Origin: Rheinheimera pacifica
GTDB lineage: Bacteria; Pseudomonadota; Gammaproteobacteria; Enterobacterales; Alteromonadaceae
Reading direction: 5' to 3'
Length of the DNA stretch: 64,000 bases
Assembly (NCBI RefSeq): GCF_900108485.1
Contig: NZ_FNXF01000003.1
Location: 345,576-409,575, forward strand
How positions within the stretch are numbered: the stretch's first letter is position 1; every line of letters begins with the position of its first letter. This document shows positions 53,699 through 63,710 of this stretch, piece after piece. The translations under genes were made by a program, and so were the position numbers. Below the pieces are notes generated by a model. It made no database searches. It saw only the letters and a list, made by a program, of their open reading frames with translations, and had not been told where the DNA came from.

Positions 53699-55807
53699 TT
53701 AGTCGTAGAATGGTGAGCGTTGCTCGGTGGCGTTAATCAACGGACTAGGTCGGCTCAGTGGCTGGCCACCATCCCTGCCAATTGGTACCCAAGGCAAACG
53801 TCCACGGCCTTTTGAAGGGCGCAGTGAGAATAAATCAAAGGGTATCGATAAATAAAAGCCTTTGGTAAAGCTACCTTCGCCATATTCCGCTGACGACACA
53901 TTGGTAAAAGCAGCATAAGCGCCAACCACAATACCGCTGTCAAAGCGCTTGGCAAAATCGATATTTACACCACGATCTTTTGCCAAAAACTGGCCTATGT
54001 TAAAGGTCAGCTGGGTATCCGGTAAAAACTCAGGTTTCCAGTACACATTCAGGTGGCCGGTAAAGGTTTTATAGTCAAAGAAGTCCAGGTCATTCTCATA
54101 AGAACGCTGGCGTACATAGTTGATATCAAAACCAATAGCAAAGTTAGAATCTACCGGGCGGTATAACACTTCACCGCCAACACCACCAAACATAGTTTCC
54201 AGATAACCGCCATAAGCCTGGGCATAAATGTCCGGTACTATCTGGTCCTGCCATTGCAAATACAGGTTTTCCATTGTTACCTTACTGCGGGTTACATACT
54301 CACGAATATAAGTACGTACTCTGGGTAACGGCGTATTTTGCGAGTCAACTTTATAATTAAACTTATCAAAGTTCTCCAACAAGGTTATTTTTGCCGCACC
54401 GTTAATACTAAAATTGCTGGTTAAACTGTAACCGGCATTAGCAAATACGCCGCCCTGATACATATAAAAGGCTTCAGGGTTGCCAAAGGTTTGGATCCAG
54501 AAAGTTTCAATACCGGTATAAAAACCAGTTTGCTCTGGCAACTCGGTTAAACCAAGCGTTCGGGGCTCAGGCTGCTGGCGCACATAAGTGGATTTAACGT
54601 CACTGTGCAACGAATCATAGCGGGCAGCACTAATAAACTGCTTTGCATCCACCACTGTTTCGACCATTGGCAGGTTGCCATTATAGGTTACTATGCGGTA
54701 GGTTTTAATATTGGCCGGTACCTCTGTGGCTAAAATCCGGCCTATACGCTCAATCGCCTCATCATGGTCACGGTAAGAGACCTGCTGGCCGTATAATACA
54801 AACTCATCATCTGTCATCTGAGATGAGCGCAGCGCAAAACCGGCCTCCATAAATAACGCCTTTGGCAAAGCATCACGATCAGTAATCTGCTTACTGGTAT
54901 CTAATTGTTCAGGAATAATACGCGGTGCAGGCTTAACTTTAACCTGGCTAATACTGTGTAAATTCATCGCATAATGCACACCAAAACCCAGGGTATTGCC
55001 GCGTTGGTAATTTATATCAAAATTAAAATCTTTCCAGCGATACACCGCACCAACATTCCAACGGCTATCTTGTTCAAGCTCGCCAGCTCTATCATTTTGA
55101 TAGTCATTACCCTCATACTCCAGTTTTAAGCGCAGGGGTTGCCAGGAGGTCTGGTACTCAATGCCAGCAAATAATGCCGCAGGGCCTTTAAAAAACTGGT
55201 CATAATCTATTTTACCGCCCTGCCCGCTATAGCCACCTGGCCTGCTGCAAAAACTGTTTTTTATCTCACAAAACGGGTTTTTTGTATTACCACTGTTACC
55301 TAAATAGCCCCAGCCCATACCCAGGTGAAAATCAAAATCACCCCACTTTTTGCTTAAGCTAACAAATTCACTTTCAAAAAAGCCGGTACCACCAAAATCC
55401 CTAAAACCTACCGATACCTGCGGCAAATAGGTGCTTTCTTGCAGTAAGCGAAACTTAACGTCTATACCCTTATCTTTTAACGTCTGATCACCACTAAAGC
55501 CAGGAAAAGGGCTATATAACTGGGTACGTACATCAGTGTAGCGCACCGTGGACTCCATCCAGTCAAATAACTGAATACTTACCGACCATAAGCGATACTC
55601 TTCATTATCGGTATAGTTTATCGATAAATCACCGGCTGGGGCCATACGGGCTGTTGGCGTTTGAATTAAACCTACCCCGCCATGCGCCATTTGTGACACA
55701 CCCGAAGGTAATTGCTGCCAATTATCATTGTTAGCTGCTTTTGCAACTAAAGGTTGCAACGCCAGACTGATTAAAGAGAGTATAAATGGAATACGTACGG
55801 CAGTCAT
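53699..55807 (-). CDS. yjbH: YjbH/GfcD-family outer-membrane polysaccharide protein
   Basis: 702 residues with a signal peptide (LSLISLALQPLVAKA). The mature start SQMAHGGVGLIQTPTARMAPAGDLSINY and VGFRDFGGTGFFESEFVSLSKK are the YjbH pattern; the rest is rich in alternating aromatic beta strands, consistent with two beta-barrel domains. YjbH/GfcD proteins take part in export of secreted exopolysaccharide across the outer membrane. Overlaps the yjbG-like gene by 4 bp. Confidence 0.88.
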   Translation of the reverse strand: MTAVRIPFILSLISLALQPLVAKAANNDNWQQLPSGVSQMAHGGVGLIQTPTARMAPAGDLSINYTDNEEYRLWSVSIQLFDWMESTVRYTDVRTQLYSPFPGFSGDQTLKDKGIDVKFRLLQESTYLPQVSVGFRDFGGTGFFESEFVSLSKKWGDFDFHLGMGWGYLGNSGNTKNPFCEIKNSFCSRPGGYSGQGGKIDYDQFFKGPAALFAGIEYQTSWQPLRLKLEYEGNDYQNDRAGELEQDSRWNVGAVYRWKDFNFDINYQRGNTLGFGVHYAMNLHSISQVKVKPAPRIIPEQLDTSKQITDRDALPKALFMEAGFALRSSQMTDDEFVLYGQQVSYRDHDEAIERIGRILATEVPANIKTYRIVTYNGNLPMVETVVDAKQFISAARYDSLHSDVKSTYVRQQPEPRTLGLTELPEQTGFYTGIETFWIQTFGNPEAFYMYQGGVFANAGYSLTSNFSINGAAKITLLENFDKFNYKVDSQNTPLPRVRTYIREYVTRSKVTMENLYLQWQDQIVPDIYAQAYGGYLETMFGGVGGEVLYRPVDSNFAIGFDINYVRQRSYENDLDFFDYKTFTGHLNVYWKPEFLPDTQLTFNIGQFLAKDRGVNIDFAKRFDSGIVVGAYAAFTNVSSAEYGEGSFTKGFYLSIPFDLFSLRPSKGRGRLPWVPIGRDGGQPLSRPSPLINATEQRSPFYD

Positions 55808-56547
55808 GGCAACACCCTGTGGCTGGCAAGCTCAAGCAAACGCTTATTTAATATATCTAATTGTGAACTAAACAGCTGGCTTTGCAGCGGAATAAAAATC
55901 TGCGCCCCTGGCATAGCTTCAATATGAGCCCGGTTCCAATAGGCAGCTCCGGCAGCTTGCACTTTACCGTCTGGCTGTAGCAATATCAGCTCGGCAACAT
56001 CAGCCAATGCCGTTGGCTGCGCTGAAATAATATAGTCAGCAGCCGCTGCAGCACCACGGTGCGTTACCGTCATCTCCGAGCTTAGCGCACCAAATAAATA
56101 CACATTGGCAGGCCGCTGTTTTAGCTGTAATAAATAAGTGCCATTATCAAAACGCGGGTTAAACTCCGGCCGTACCCTGGCAAAATCATAATCAATTGGC
56201 ACTACTATACGCTTTGCCAAACGCCAGGTTGCCAACTGGCGCTCCAGTGCTTGCAGTGTGCTAACTAAATCACTGTCAGTGGATTTATGCTGTTTTAGCT
56301 GAGCTATTTGCTGCAGCACCTGCTGGCGTAACTGTTCCGGTTCATCACTATCAAGTTGATATAGCGCAGCTGCCGGCCAGTACCAGTTGCTTTGCAACGC
56401 AACCGGTGCCAACACATCATTTAGCCTTGGGTTGGCGTCAAACTGGTAGCTGCTACCATTTATATCCACCGTTACTGCGCCATAAACTGCCGGCGCCACA
56501 AGCAATACACTAAAAATGAGCTGTTTAAGCATATTTATTTTCTTCAT
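55804..56547 (-). CDS. yjbG: YjbG/GfcC-family periplasmic protein
   Basis: 247 residues with a signal peptide (IFSVLLVAPAVYGA). It has the GfcC layout: a ubiquitin-like N-terminal part (VTVDINGSSYQFDANPRLNDVLAP), a helical hairpin (LRQQVLQQIAQLKQHKSTDSD) and a second domain ending QIFIPLQSQLFSSQLDILNKRL. Periplasmic partner of YjbF and YjbH in polysaccharide export. Overlaps both neighbours by 4 bp. Confidence 0.82.
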   Translation of the reverse strand: MKKINMLKQLIFSVLLVAPAVYGAVTVDINGSSYQFDANPRLNDVLAPVALQSNWYWPAAALYQLDSDEPEQLRQQVLQQIAQLKQHKSTDSDLVSTLQALERQLATWRLAKRIVVPIDYDFARVRPEFNPRFDNGTYLLQLKQRPANVYLFGALSSEMTVTHRGAAAAADYIISAQPTALADVAELILLQPDGKVQAAGAAYWNRAHIEAMPGAQIFIPLQSQLFSSQLDILNKRLLELASHRVLP

Positions 56548-57257
56548 TGTGCACCGCCGATCTGTTGTGCTGCCGCAGGTGACAATAAGCGGGCTATCCG
56601 GCTGGCATAAGTCATGGTTATCGGCTGTAAAAAGGGTGACAACGTCTGCTCACTTTTAACTAAAATGCCTGACTCACTGTCAAACCAAAAGTAGTTTTGC
56701 CAGTTACCATCAAAGCGCAGGTAATTAGCGCTATCTTCATACTTTACATATTCAACTACCAACGTGGTATTCAGCTTTTGCTGAAAAACCGTCAGCTGTT
56801 GCGCGGGTAATACTTCAAAGCGTGAGCGCAATGCATAACCGTACTCGCCGTTATGCCAGTCTGCCAGGCGCAGCCAGCTATTATCCTGCTGAATAGTATT
56901 AATGTGGCGCACTGGATCGTTAACAGTATTGGTAAGGTGCAGTAAGTCATTTTCCAAACCTAAAGTGCGCACCAGCCGGCCCTGTTCCATTATCAGCATG
57001 GCATTATCTGCCGATACCCATTTATGCTGGCCTGCCTCAAGGTGCATTAAAACCATTACCGCCTGCGCCCGCTCACCGTGCTTTACATAAAGTAAATCGT
57101 ATTGTGCTTGCTGAACTTCAGCCAGGCTAAGCTCAGCATCTGGGGTCTTAGCAAAAGCTAGCTTAAGGCTGTCTAAATAGGAGTGATAAGTACCGGCACA
57201 AGCGGTAAGTGTTAGCAGCATTATACCGCTAAAAACCGTTTTAATTGATGCTATCAA
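56544..57257 (-). CDS. yjbF: YjbF/GfcB-family lipoprotein
   Basis: 237 residues. The lipobox LTACAG follows a short hydrophobic signal, so the mature protein starts with a lipid-anchored Cys at about residue 20. YDLLYVKHGERAQAVMVLMHLE and ENDLLHLTNTVNDP match the family. It is an outer-membrane lipoprotein of the yjbEFGH system. First gene after the terminator that separates it from yjbE. Confidence 0.82.
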   Translation of the reverse strand: MIASIKTVFSGIMLLTLTACAGTYHSYLDSLKLAFAKTPDAELSLAEVQQAQYDLLYVKHGERAQAVMVLMHLEAGQHKWVSADNAMLIMEQGRLVRTLGLENDLLHLTNTVNDPVRHINTIQQDNSWLRLADWHNGEYGYALRSRFEVLPAQQLTVFQQKLNTTLVVEYVKYEDSANYLRFDGNWQNYFWFDSESGILVKSEQTLSPFLQPITMTYASRIARLLSPAAAQQIGGAQ

Positions 57258-57301
57258 GGTGTATGCCTGCTGAATAATAATGCCAAATAACCTACAGCAA
57301 T

Positions 57302-57330
57302 AAAAAAGCCGCCTGCAGGCGGCTTTTTTT
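57302..57330. terminator. Terminator between yjbE and yjbF
   Basis: Perfect 12-bp palindromic stem with GCCGCC/GGCGGC core, TGCA loop and A/T tails on both sides. On the minus strand it can end or attenuate transcription after the small yjbE gene, so the abundant first product is made in excess of the others. Confidence 0.8.
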
Positions 57331-57341
57331 AAGCAGTAAAC

Positions 57342-57650
57342 TTATATAGTTGAAGTTACTGTCACAATAGCAGTAGTAGTGCCAGATACAGTTACAGTAG
57401 TACCGGTACAAACACCATTTACCGGTGTGCTGCCATCATCACACAATACTGGAGGCTGAGTTACAGAAGTACCACGGTTATTAGAAATAACCGCAGCAGC
57501 AACAGCAATACCTACTACGCCAGCTGCGATAGTAGTAGTAGCAACACCACCAATAGTGCCTTCTTTTGAATCTGCGCCACCAGCAACTTCCTGAGCATTA
57601 ACACCAACACTTAACGCCATTACTGCAGCAGCAATAATTAATTTCTTCAT
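57342..57650 (-). CDS. yjbE: YjbE/GfcA-like small exported protein
   Basis: 102 residues from the ATG with GAGGGA upstream; a longer frame is rejected. KKLIIAAAVMALSVGVNA is a signal peptide. The mature part has a hydrophobic AAGVVGIAVAAAVISNN segment, two cysteines (VLCDDGSTPVNGVC) and a Thr/Val-rich tail, which together are like GfcA/YjbE and like other small proteins upstream of YjbFGH. Role is unclear; possibly structural or chaperone-like for the polymer. Confidence 0.7.
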   Translation of the reverse strand: MKKLIIAAAVMALSVGVNAQEVAGGADSKEGTIGGVATTTIAAGVVGIAVAAAVISNNRGTSVTQPPVLCDDGSTPVNGVCTGTTVTVSGTTTAIVTVTSTI

Positions 57651-57775
57651 AGCAATTCCCTCAATAAACAAATTTGGATTTCCAGTTAAGCGAAGAGTAA
57701 CGTAAACACAAGTATTACTCAACCCCTAACTGCATATTAACTGCTTTTTTTGCAGCTTACTGTTAACAGTATTGG

Positions 57776-59761
57776 CTAGCAATACTTCTTTGCCGGTGCT
57801 GCAATTACAGCGCCAGCACCTGATGCGGTATTTACTACCACATTCAGCGGCACCGCTACCGGCACGCCAAACTCAATATCACAACCGGCTTTAACCACCA
57901 GGTCACTACTGGCACAGCTATAATTAAAGCCTGTTGGAGCAACCCGCATTAGCTCTATAATTTGCTCTACTGCAAAGCTATCGCACAGGGTATCCAGTTG
58001 TAATAACATACTTTCCATCTGGCTCCAGCCAAGGCACACTTCATCGGCGGCCATAATCCGCGGGTGTGCGGTTTCACGCACGCTTTCGCCAATTAGTAAC
58101 TCTTCATAAAGCTTTTCTCCCGGCCGCAGGCCAGAATACTGAATTTCAATATCACCATTTGGGTGTACTTCATCTTTAACTTCTAAACCCATCAGGTGAA
58201 TCATGCGTTTGGCCAGATCAGCAATTTTTACCGGCTCGCCCATATCCAGCACAAATACATCGCCGCCCTGCCCCATAGCACCGGCCTGTATCACCAGCTG
58301 CGCCGCCTCAGGTATGGTCATAAAATAACGGATAATATCTTTATGCGTTACCGTAACCGGGCCGCCACGGCGTATTTGCTCGCGAAACAGCGGCACCACA
58401 GAACCGCTGGAGCCAAGCACATTACCAAAACGCACCATACAAAATCTGGTAGCGCTTTGCCGCTCTGACAAAGCCTGCAATACCAACTCAGCCAAACGCT
58501 TTGATGCACCCATCACATTAGTAGGCCGCACCGCTTTATCGGTAGAAATAAGCACAAAGGTTTCTACACCAGAGGCAATAGCCGCCTCAGCTGCATACCA
58601 GGTGCCAAATACATTATTGCGCACCCCTTCAACCACATTATATTCTACCAACGGCACATGCTTATAAGCGGCAGCATGGTAAACCGTTTGCACTTTAAAG
58701 GCTTTCATTACCGTTTCCAGCCGGTTACGCCGCTGCGCAGTACCCATTATTGGCACCAGCTGAATATCCAGTTGCTGCTGTTTAATCAGCGCGCTTAGCT
58801 CTTGCTCTATGCTGTACAGGCTAAATTCTGATAATTCAAATAACACCAGCGTTTTCGGTTCACTGGTAATTATTTGCCGGCATAGCTCAGAACCAATAGA
58901 GCCACCGGCTCCGGTTACCATAACTACCTTGCCATGAATATTGGCCCGCATCAATTTGGTTTTCGGTGCAACGGGATCACGGCCCAGCAAATCTTCAATT
59001 TTTACATCCTGCAACTCGTCAATGCGCATAGAGCCATCAACTAAATCACTCATGCCGGGGATAGACTGCACCGGTATTGGCAACTCTTCTAAAGCATCCA
59101 GCACTTCGCGCCGGCGCGAGCGGCTAACAGAGGGCAATGCCAGTAAAATACGGCTGATATTATGCGACTTTATCAGGCTGGTAATCTGGGCCGGCGCACC
59201 AACAGGCACCCCCAGAATAGTAGAACGGTGCAAGGTGGTGTCGTCATCAACAAACACTACCGGATGATATTGCTCGCCGTTAATAAGCGCTTGCGCTAAC
59301 TGGCGGCCAGATGAACCGGCACCATATATAAGCACCCGCTCTTTATGGCCGTTATTACGCTGCACCAAAAACATTCTGGCTAATAAACGTAAACCACCTG
59401 AGCTAATTAAGGCCAGAATAGCGTAAACAAAAATCAGGTTACCTTTATCATGTACCTTAAACAGGCCAAACAGTAATGCCAGTACAAAAGCGCTGCTTAC
59501 TATACCGGCCAGCACCGCCCCCAGCGCATGCTGGCCTATATAGCGTATAACAGCACGGTACAAACCAAGCTTGGTAAAAATAAACAACGTAACAGGCAGT
59601 GTTACCGCAAAAGCCAGGGCAATTTCTGGGATATCAGTTCGCTCTTGATGCTGCGTTAAAAAATATGCAGCAAACAAAGAGCTGATTAAAAAAAACATAT
59701 CAGCTATCACTGAAATTAAGCGTTTTATCGCACGGGGCAACCCCAGCAACCAAGCCAGCAT
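57776..59761 (-). CDS. WbpM/PglF/CapD-type UDP-HexNAc 4,6-dehydratase
   Basis: 661 residues. Four or five membrane segments (about 10-110), a CoA-binding-like domain (about 140-265, LIYGAGSSGRQLAQAL), then the SDR catalytic domain with VTGAGGSIGSELCR near residue 280 and the MxxxK motif NVMGASKRLAEL near 416 that replaces YxxxK in this family. Makes UDP-4-keto-6-deoxy sugars for acetamido sugars such as QuiNAc, FucNAc or bacillosamine. It belongs to polysaccharide locus II; the product may also feed locus I. The last 40 residues are unusually Val/Ala rich. Confidence 0.9.
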   Translation of the reverse strand: MLAWLLGLPRAIKRLISVIADMFFLISSLFAAYFLTQHQERTDIPEIALAFAVTLPVTLFIFTKLGLYRAVIRYIGQHALGAVLAGIVSSAFVLALLFGLFKVHDKGNLIFVYAILALISSGGLRLLARMFLVQRNNGHKERVLIYGAGSSGRQLAQALINGEQYHPVVFVDDDTTLHRSTILGVPVGAPAQITSLIKSHNISRILLALPSVSRSRRREVLDALEELPIPVQSIPGMSDLVDGSMRIDELQDVKIEDLLGRDPVAPKTKLMRANIHGKVVMVTGAGGSIGSELCRQIITSEPKTLVLFELSEFSLYSIEQELSALIKQQQLDIQLVPIMGTAQRRNRLETVMKAFKVQTVYHAAAYKHVPLVEYNVVEGVRNNVFGTWYAAEAAIASGVETFVLISTDKAVRPTNVMGASKRLAELVLQALSERQSATRFCMVRFGNVLGSSGSVVPLFREQIRRGGPVTVTHKDIIRYFMTIPEAAQLVIQAGAMGQGGDVFVLDMGEPVKIADLAKRMIHLMGLEVKDEVHPNGDIEIQYSGLRPGEKLYEELLIGESVRETAHPRIMAADEVCLGWSQMESMLLQLDTLCDSFAVEQIIELMRVAPTGFNYSCASSDLVVKAGCDIEFGVPVAVPLNVVVNTASGAGAVIAAPAKKYC

Positions 59762-59855
59762 TAACTACTCCAGAATAAGGTTAGCCTATGTGGCCAACAA
59801 TCAATTTTAACTGGCGCAAGTATAGCACCCGCAGCCACTGTTAATTTCATTATGC

Positions 59856-60755
59856 CTAACCTGCCGTATGCAGCAGCCTGGTTAACCATTGCTTAAAATC
59901 CGGCCCTAAATACTTATCGCGCAAGCCATGCTCAACAAAGGCCTGCATATAGCCCAGCTTATTGCCACAATCGTGGCTACGGCCGGTAATATGGTAGGCA
60001 TTTACGGCTTCCGCTTCCATTAGTAATGCAATGGCGTCCGTAAGCTGAATTTCATCACCCGCCCCCACAGGAGTACGCTTTAACTGCTGCCAGATATTCG
60101 GGCTAAAAACATAGCGCCCTACTACAGCTAAGTTGGATGGCGCCTGCTCAACTGCTGGTTTTTCTACTATTGCTGTCATTCTGACAGACTCACCGCCTTG
60201 CATTTGGTGGCCACCCACATCGGCAACACCATAACTGCTTACCATTTCATGCGGCACTGGCTCAACCATTACCTGGCTAACACCGCTTTGCTCGAACAGC
60301 TGTACCATTTTTGCCAGGTTATCACGGCGTAAATCACTGTCGTAACTATCTATTAATACATCAGGCAATACCACAGCAAAAGGCGCGTCGCCTACTAAAG
60401 GCAAAGCACATAGTACCGCATGGCCCAGGCCTTTTGCCTCGCCCTGACGCACATGCATAATAGTCACATCTTTCGGGCAAATCGCCTGCACTTCATCTAA
60501 TAACTGCCGTTTAACCCGCTTTTCCAGCATAGATTCCAGCTCAAAGCTCTTATCAAAATGGTTTTCTATACTGTTTTTCGATGAATGCGTTACCAGCACT
60601 ATCTGTTTAATACCTGCCGCAATACACTCACTTACTACATACTGTATCAAGGGCTTATCTACCACCGGCAGCATCTCTTTCGGTATTGCTTTGGTTGCCG
60701 GCAGCATCCTGGTACCCAGCCCGGCAACCGGTATTACCGCTTTTAATACTTTCAT
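59856..60755 (-). CDS. galU: UTP-glucose-1-phosphate uridylyltransferase
   Basis: 299 residues. [20 protein letters not shown] and [16 protein letters not shown] (UTP site), [24 protein letters not shown] and [19 protein letters not shown] identify GalU. Forms UDP-glucose, which Ugd, encoded just upstream in the same direction, oxidises to UDP-glucuronate. A long hairpin lies in the gap between the two. Confidence 0.95.
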   Translation of the reverse strand: MKVLKAVIPVAGLGTRMLPATKAIPKEMLPVVDKPLIQYVVSECIAAGIKQIVLVTHSSKNSIENHFDKSFELESMLEKRVKRQLLDEVQAICPKDVTIMHVRQGEAKGLGHAVLCALPLVGDAPFAVVLPDVLIDSYDSDLRRDNLAKMVQLFEQSGVSQVMVEPVPHEMVSSYGVADVGGHQMQGGESVRMTAIVEKPAVEQAPSNLAVVGRYVFSPNIWQQLKRTPVGAGDEIQLTDAIALLMEAEAVNAYHITGRSHDCGNKLGYMQAFVEHGLRDKYLGPDFKQWLTRLLHTAG

Positions 60756-60776
60756 GTAAACTCCAATACTCAGTGT

Positions 60777-60840
60777 TTAGTGTTGAATGGTAAGTGTTGA
60801 GTTAACAACTCATAACTCACCATTCATAACTCAACACTAA
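60777..60840. repeat. Long imperfect hairpin of TTAGTGTTGA-type words, galU-ugd gap
   Basis: A 64-bp inverted repeat: outer arms TTAGTGTTGA/TCAACACTAA, inner arms GAATGGTAAGTGTTGAGTT against AACTCATAACTCACCATTC with an AAC loop. It is built of the same GTTGAGT/TTAGTG words as the tracts at 62033-62117 and 63532-63587. Confidence 0.8.
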
Positions 60841-60841
60841 C

Positions 60842-62017
60842 TTAATCACTACCAAACAAATCACGGGTATAAACTTTATCTTCTACATCCGCTAAAGCGT
60901 CGTTGCGCCGGTTTGTCACTATCACATCTGAGATTTGCTTAAACTCTGCCAGATCTTTAATTACGCGTGAGCGGAAAAACTCGTCCTGCTTTAGCTCTGG
61001 CTCATACACCACCACTTCAATGCCTTTGGCTTTAATGCGTTTCATAATCCCCTGGATAGCAGACGCGCGGAAATTATCCGAGCCGGCTTTCATTACCAGC
61101 CGGTATACCCCGACTATTTTCGGATTACGCTGCAAAATAGACTCGGCAATAAAGTCTTTACGTGTTCGGTTTGCATCAACAACTGCCTGCATAATGTTAT
61201 TAGGTACATGCTGATAATTAGCTAGCAGTTGTTTAGTGTCTTTAGGCAAGCAATAGCCGCCATAACCAAAGCTGGGGTTGTTATAGTGTTTGCCAATACG
61301 AGGATCTAAGCCTACACCTTCAATAATCTGTCGGCTGTTTAAACCATGGCTTTCGGCATAGCTATCCAGCTCGTTAAAATACGCTACCCGCATCGCCAGG
61401 TAAGTATTAGAAAACAGCTTTATCGCTTCAGCTTCAGTGCTATCGGTAAATAATACCGGCACATCCTGCTTAATAGCACCTTGTTGTAATAAAGCTGCAA
61501 ACTGCGCGGCCCGCTCGCTTTGTTCACCAACAATAATACGCGACGGGTAAAGGTTGTCGTATAACGCCCTGCCTTCGCGTAAAAACTCCGGCGAGAAAAT
61601 CAGGTTGGTGGTAGCAAACTTTTCCCGCGCAATTTTAGTGTAACCAACCGGCACGGTAGATTTAATTACCATTACTGCATTCGGGTTTATTGCCATTACA
61701 TCACTAATCACCGCTTCAACACTTTTGGTATTAAAGTAATTGGTTTGCGGATCGTAATCTGTCGGAGTAGAAATAATGACGAAATCAGCATCCGCATAAG
61801 CCTGTTGTTTGTCCAGCGTGGCGGTAAAGTTCAGCGCTTTATTCAGTAAAAAATCGCCTATTTCTCTGTCGTCTATTGGCGATTGTTTAGCGTTTAACAG
61901 TGCTACTTTTTCCGGCACTATATCCAGCGCGACTACGTTATTGTGCTGTGCCAACAACATGGCATTAGATAGCCCGACATAGCCGGTACCGGCGATAGCA
62001 ATTTTTAAACCTGACAT
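60842..62017 (-). CDS. ugd: UDP-glucose 6-dehydrogenase
   Basis: 391 residues. NAD site [32 protein letters not shown], and the catalytic Cys in [15 protein letters not shown]. Produces UDP-glucuronic acid for acidic exopolysaccharide. It is of the shorter E. coli Ugd type rather than the 450-residue type. Transcribed before galU in locus II. Confidence 0.94.
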   Translation of the reverse strand: MSGLKIAIAGTGYVGLSNAMLLAQHNNVVALDIVPEKVALLNAKQSPIDDREIGDFLLNKALNFTATLDKQQAYADADFVIISTPTDYDPQTNYFNTKSVEAVISDVMAINPNAVMVIKSTVPVGYTKIAREKFATTNLIFSPEFLREGRALYDNLYPSRIIVGEQSERAAQFAALLQQGAIKQDVPVLFTDSTEAEAIKLFSNTYLAMRVAYFNELDSYAESHGLNSRQIIEGVGLDPRIGKHYNNPSFGYGGYCLPKDTKQLLANYQHVPNNIMQAVVDANRTRKDFIAESILQRNPKIVGVYRLVMKAGSDNFRASAIQGIMKRIKAKGIEVVVYEPELKQDEFFRSRVIKDLAEFKQISDVIVTNRRNDALADVEDKVYTRDLFGSD

Positions 62018-62032
62018 AACAACCTTTTTTAA

Positions 62033-62117
62033 TTATGAGTTGTGAGGTGTGAGTTGTGAATTTTAAGTGCGGAGTTTACCTCAAAACTCAACACTAAACA
62101 CTCACAACTAAACACTA
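62033..62117. repeat. Imperfect inverted repeat of GAGTTGTGAG-type words, ugd-MBL gap
   Basis: Left arm with TTATGAGTTGTGAGGTGTGA, right arm with TCACAACTAAACACTAATAA, centre near 62070-62080. The right arm runs over the stop codon of the metallo-beta-lactamase gene (62108-62110). Same word family as the hairpin at 60777-60840. Confidence 0.72.
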
Positions 62118-63520
62118 ATAACCACTTCTTTGACATAAGTCGCCAGCGCCTGTTTCAACGCCTGCTTGGCATTTTTATCACCATGCACTATGCGCACCCG
62201 TTGTGGCTTACGTACCATACGATTGACAAAATTAATTAAACCAGCTTGGTCGGCATGGGCTGAATAGTCGCTTAACGTAATAATTTCTGCGCCGATATTA
62301 ATGCGCTGGCCGTCAATTTCAACATAACCGCCCTGCGGGCCAAAACGCTGTATTGCCGCCCCCAGAGTGCCCCGCGCCTGATAACCAACAAACACCACCT
62401 GATGCGCTTTTTCGGGCAGTAAGGCTTTTAAATAATTCACTACCCGGCCACCTTCGCACATACCACTGGCGGCAATAACAATAGCAGGCTGCTTAGTGCG
62501 GGCTAAAAATTGCACCAGTTCAAGGTGCTGGTTGTGGCTGTCAACAGTGTGTAACTGGCCAAAGCTAAGCGGATGACGTCCTTGGCGCAGCCGGTGTTTC
62601 GCCTCGCTGTCCCAGCAGCTTTTTAGATCGTTGTATGCCTGGGTAAACTTTGCCGCCAGTGGTGAGTCGACGATAATCTGCAGCTCATCCCAGTGCAGGT
62701 TCTGATGAATTTTCTGTCCGCGTAAGCGATGAATAATAGCTTCCAGCTCATACAATAACTCCTGCGTGCGGCCGATACTAAAAGCCGGAAACAACACGGT
62801 GCCATTATCCTGTAATGAGTGCAGCAGCACCTGCTCTAAACGTTTTATCCGCTGGCGCCGGTTGTCATGTAATCTGTCACCATAAGTGCTTTCTATTACT
62901 ACTTCATCTGCTGCATAAGGTGGCTTGGGTGCAGGTAATAATGGTGCATAGGGCGCACCTAAATCGCCAGAAAACACCGTTTTGTAAGCCATTTTTACGG
63001 CCGTATTATGGCTTAACTCAACATAAGCAGAGCCCAGTATATGGCCAGCTGGTTGAAACCGCACTTTAACTGCAGCGCCATCTAACGCGGGCAAAGCCAC
63101 CCACCGTTTAAATTCACAAGGCACTAACTGGCGGCGCACTCTGGCTAAAAAAGCATTAATTAACGCCTCATCACGGGTAACGCCTACTTTAAGTGCGTCC
63201 TCCAGCACCAGAGGTAATAAGGTGGCCGACGCAGTAGTACAAAAAATTGGCCCGGTAAAACCGGCTGCCAGCAAATAAGGAATACGCCCAACATGGTCAA
63301 TATGCACATGGGTTACGATCAGGGCACGAATATGCGCCAGCGCAAATGTGATCTGGGGGGTACTGGCAGAACCGCTGCTTGATACTTCAGCGCCCTGAAA
63401 CAGCCCGCAGTCAATTAACAGGCCGTAATCGTCACCTATACGGTATTCATGGCAAGAACCAGTAACACCATCTACGGCGCCATGGTGGATAAATTGGGGG
63501 GAAGTATACAATGTCGACAT
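62108..63520 (-). CDS. Beta-CASP metallo-beta-lactamase (RNA-processing type)
   Basis: 470 residues. Metal motif THVHIDHVGRIPYLL, beta-CASP motifs VLFPAFSIGRTQELLYEL and IVIAASGMCEGGRVVNYL, and the C-terminal SAHADQAGLINFVNRM are all present. The family contains RNA endo/exonucleases related to CPSF-73; a role in RNA turnover is likely, though some bacterial members act on other phosphodiesters. The ATG has AAGGAGACAGG directly before it, and tandem 7-bp repeats start 12 bp upstream. Confidence 0.9.
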   Translation of the reverse strand: MSTLYTSPQFIHHGAVDGVTGSCHEYRIGDDYGLLIDCGLFQGAEVSSSGSASTPQITFALAHIRALIVTHVHIDHVGRIPYLLAAGFTGPIFCTTASATLLPLVLEDALKVGVTRDEALINAFLARVRRQLVPCEFKRWVALPALDGAAVKVRFQPAGHILGSAYVELSHNTAVKMAYKTVFSGDLGAPYAPLLPAPKPPYAADEVVIESTYGDRLHDNRRQRIKRLEQVLLHSLQDNGTVLFPAFSIGRTQELLYELEAIIHRLRGQKIHQNLHWDELQIIVDSPLAAKFTQAYNDLKSCWDSEAKHRLRQGRHPLSFGQLHTVDSHNQHLELVQFLARTKQPAIVIAASGMCEGGRVVNYLKALLPEKAHQVVFVGYQARGTLGAAIQRFGPQGGYVEIDGQRINIGAEIITLSDYSAHADQAGLINFVNRMVRKPQRVRIVHGDKNAKQALKQALATYVKEVVISV

Positions 63521-63531
63521 CCTGTCTCCTT

Positions 63532-63587
63532 GTTGAGTGTTGAGTGTTGAGTGTTGAGTGCTTAGTGCTTAGTGCTTAGTGCTGAGT
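63532..63587 (+). repeat. Eight tandem 7-bp repeats upstream of the MBL gene
   Basis: Four GTTGAGT units are followed by three GCTTAGT and one GCTGAGT, 56 bp with no gaps. On the minus strand they lie just upstream of the ribosome binding site of the metallo-beta-lactamase gene. They share words with the two inverted repeats at 60777-60840 and 62033-62117, but here only one arm is present. Confidence 0.9.
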
Positions 63588-63710
63588 TGGGAGGTTTTTA
63601 CTATTTTGGTTAGTATTTTTATTAGCTCTTCGCTTTGGTTAAGTAAGCTGGTTAGGTAGTGTTCAAAATTCTGTGTCATTTCATTAAACTAAGCGAAAAC
63701 GAGATGACAC
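63588..63710 (+). mobile_element. Left end of an IS256-family insertion sequence (approximate)
   Basis: The region before the transposase start includes TTAGGTAGTGTTCAAAATTC and TGTGTCATTTC; a terminal inverted repeat of this type is usual for IS256 elements, so the end probably lies near 63650-63660. The other end is outside the window, so target duplication and exact border cannot be checked. Confidence 0.5.

Noticed and set aside
63532..63587. Tandem heptamers considered as a CRISPR array
   Set aside because: Units are 7 bp with no spacers; not CRISPR.
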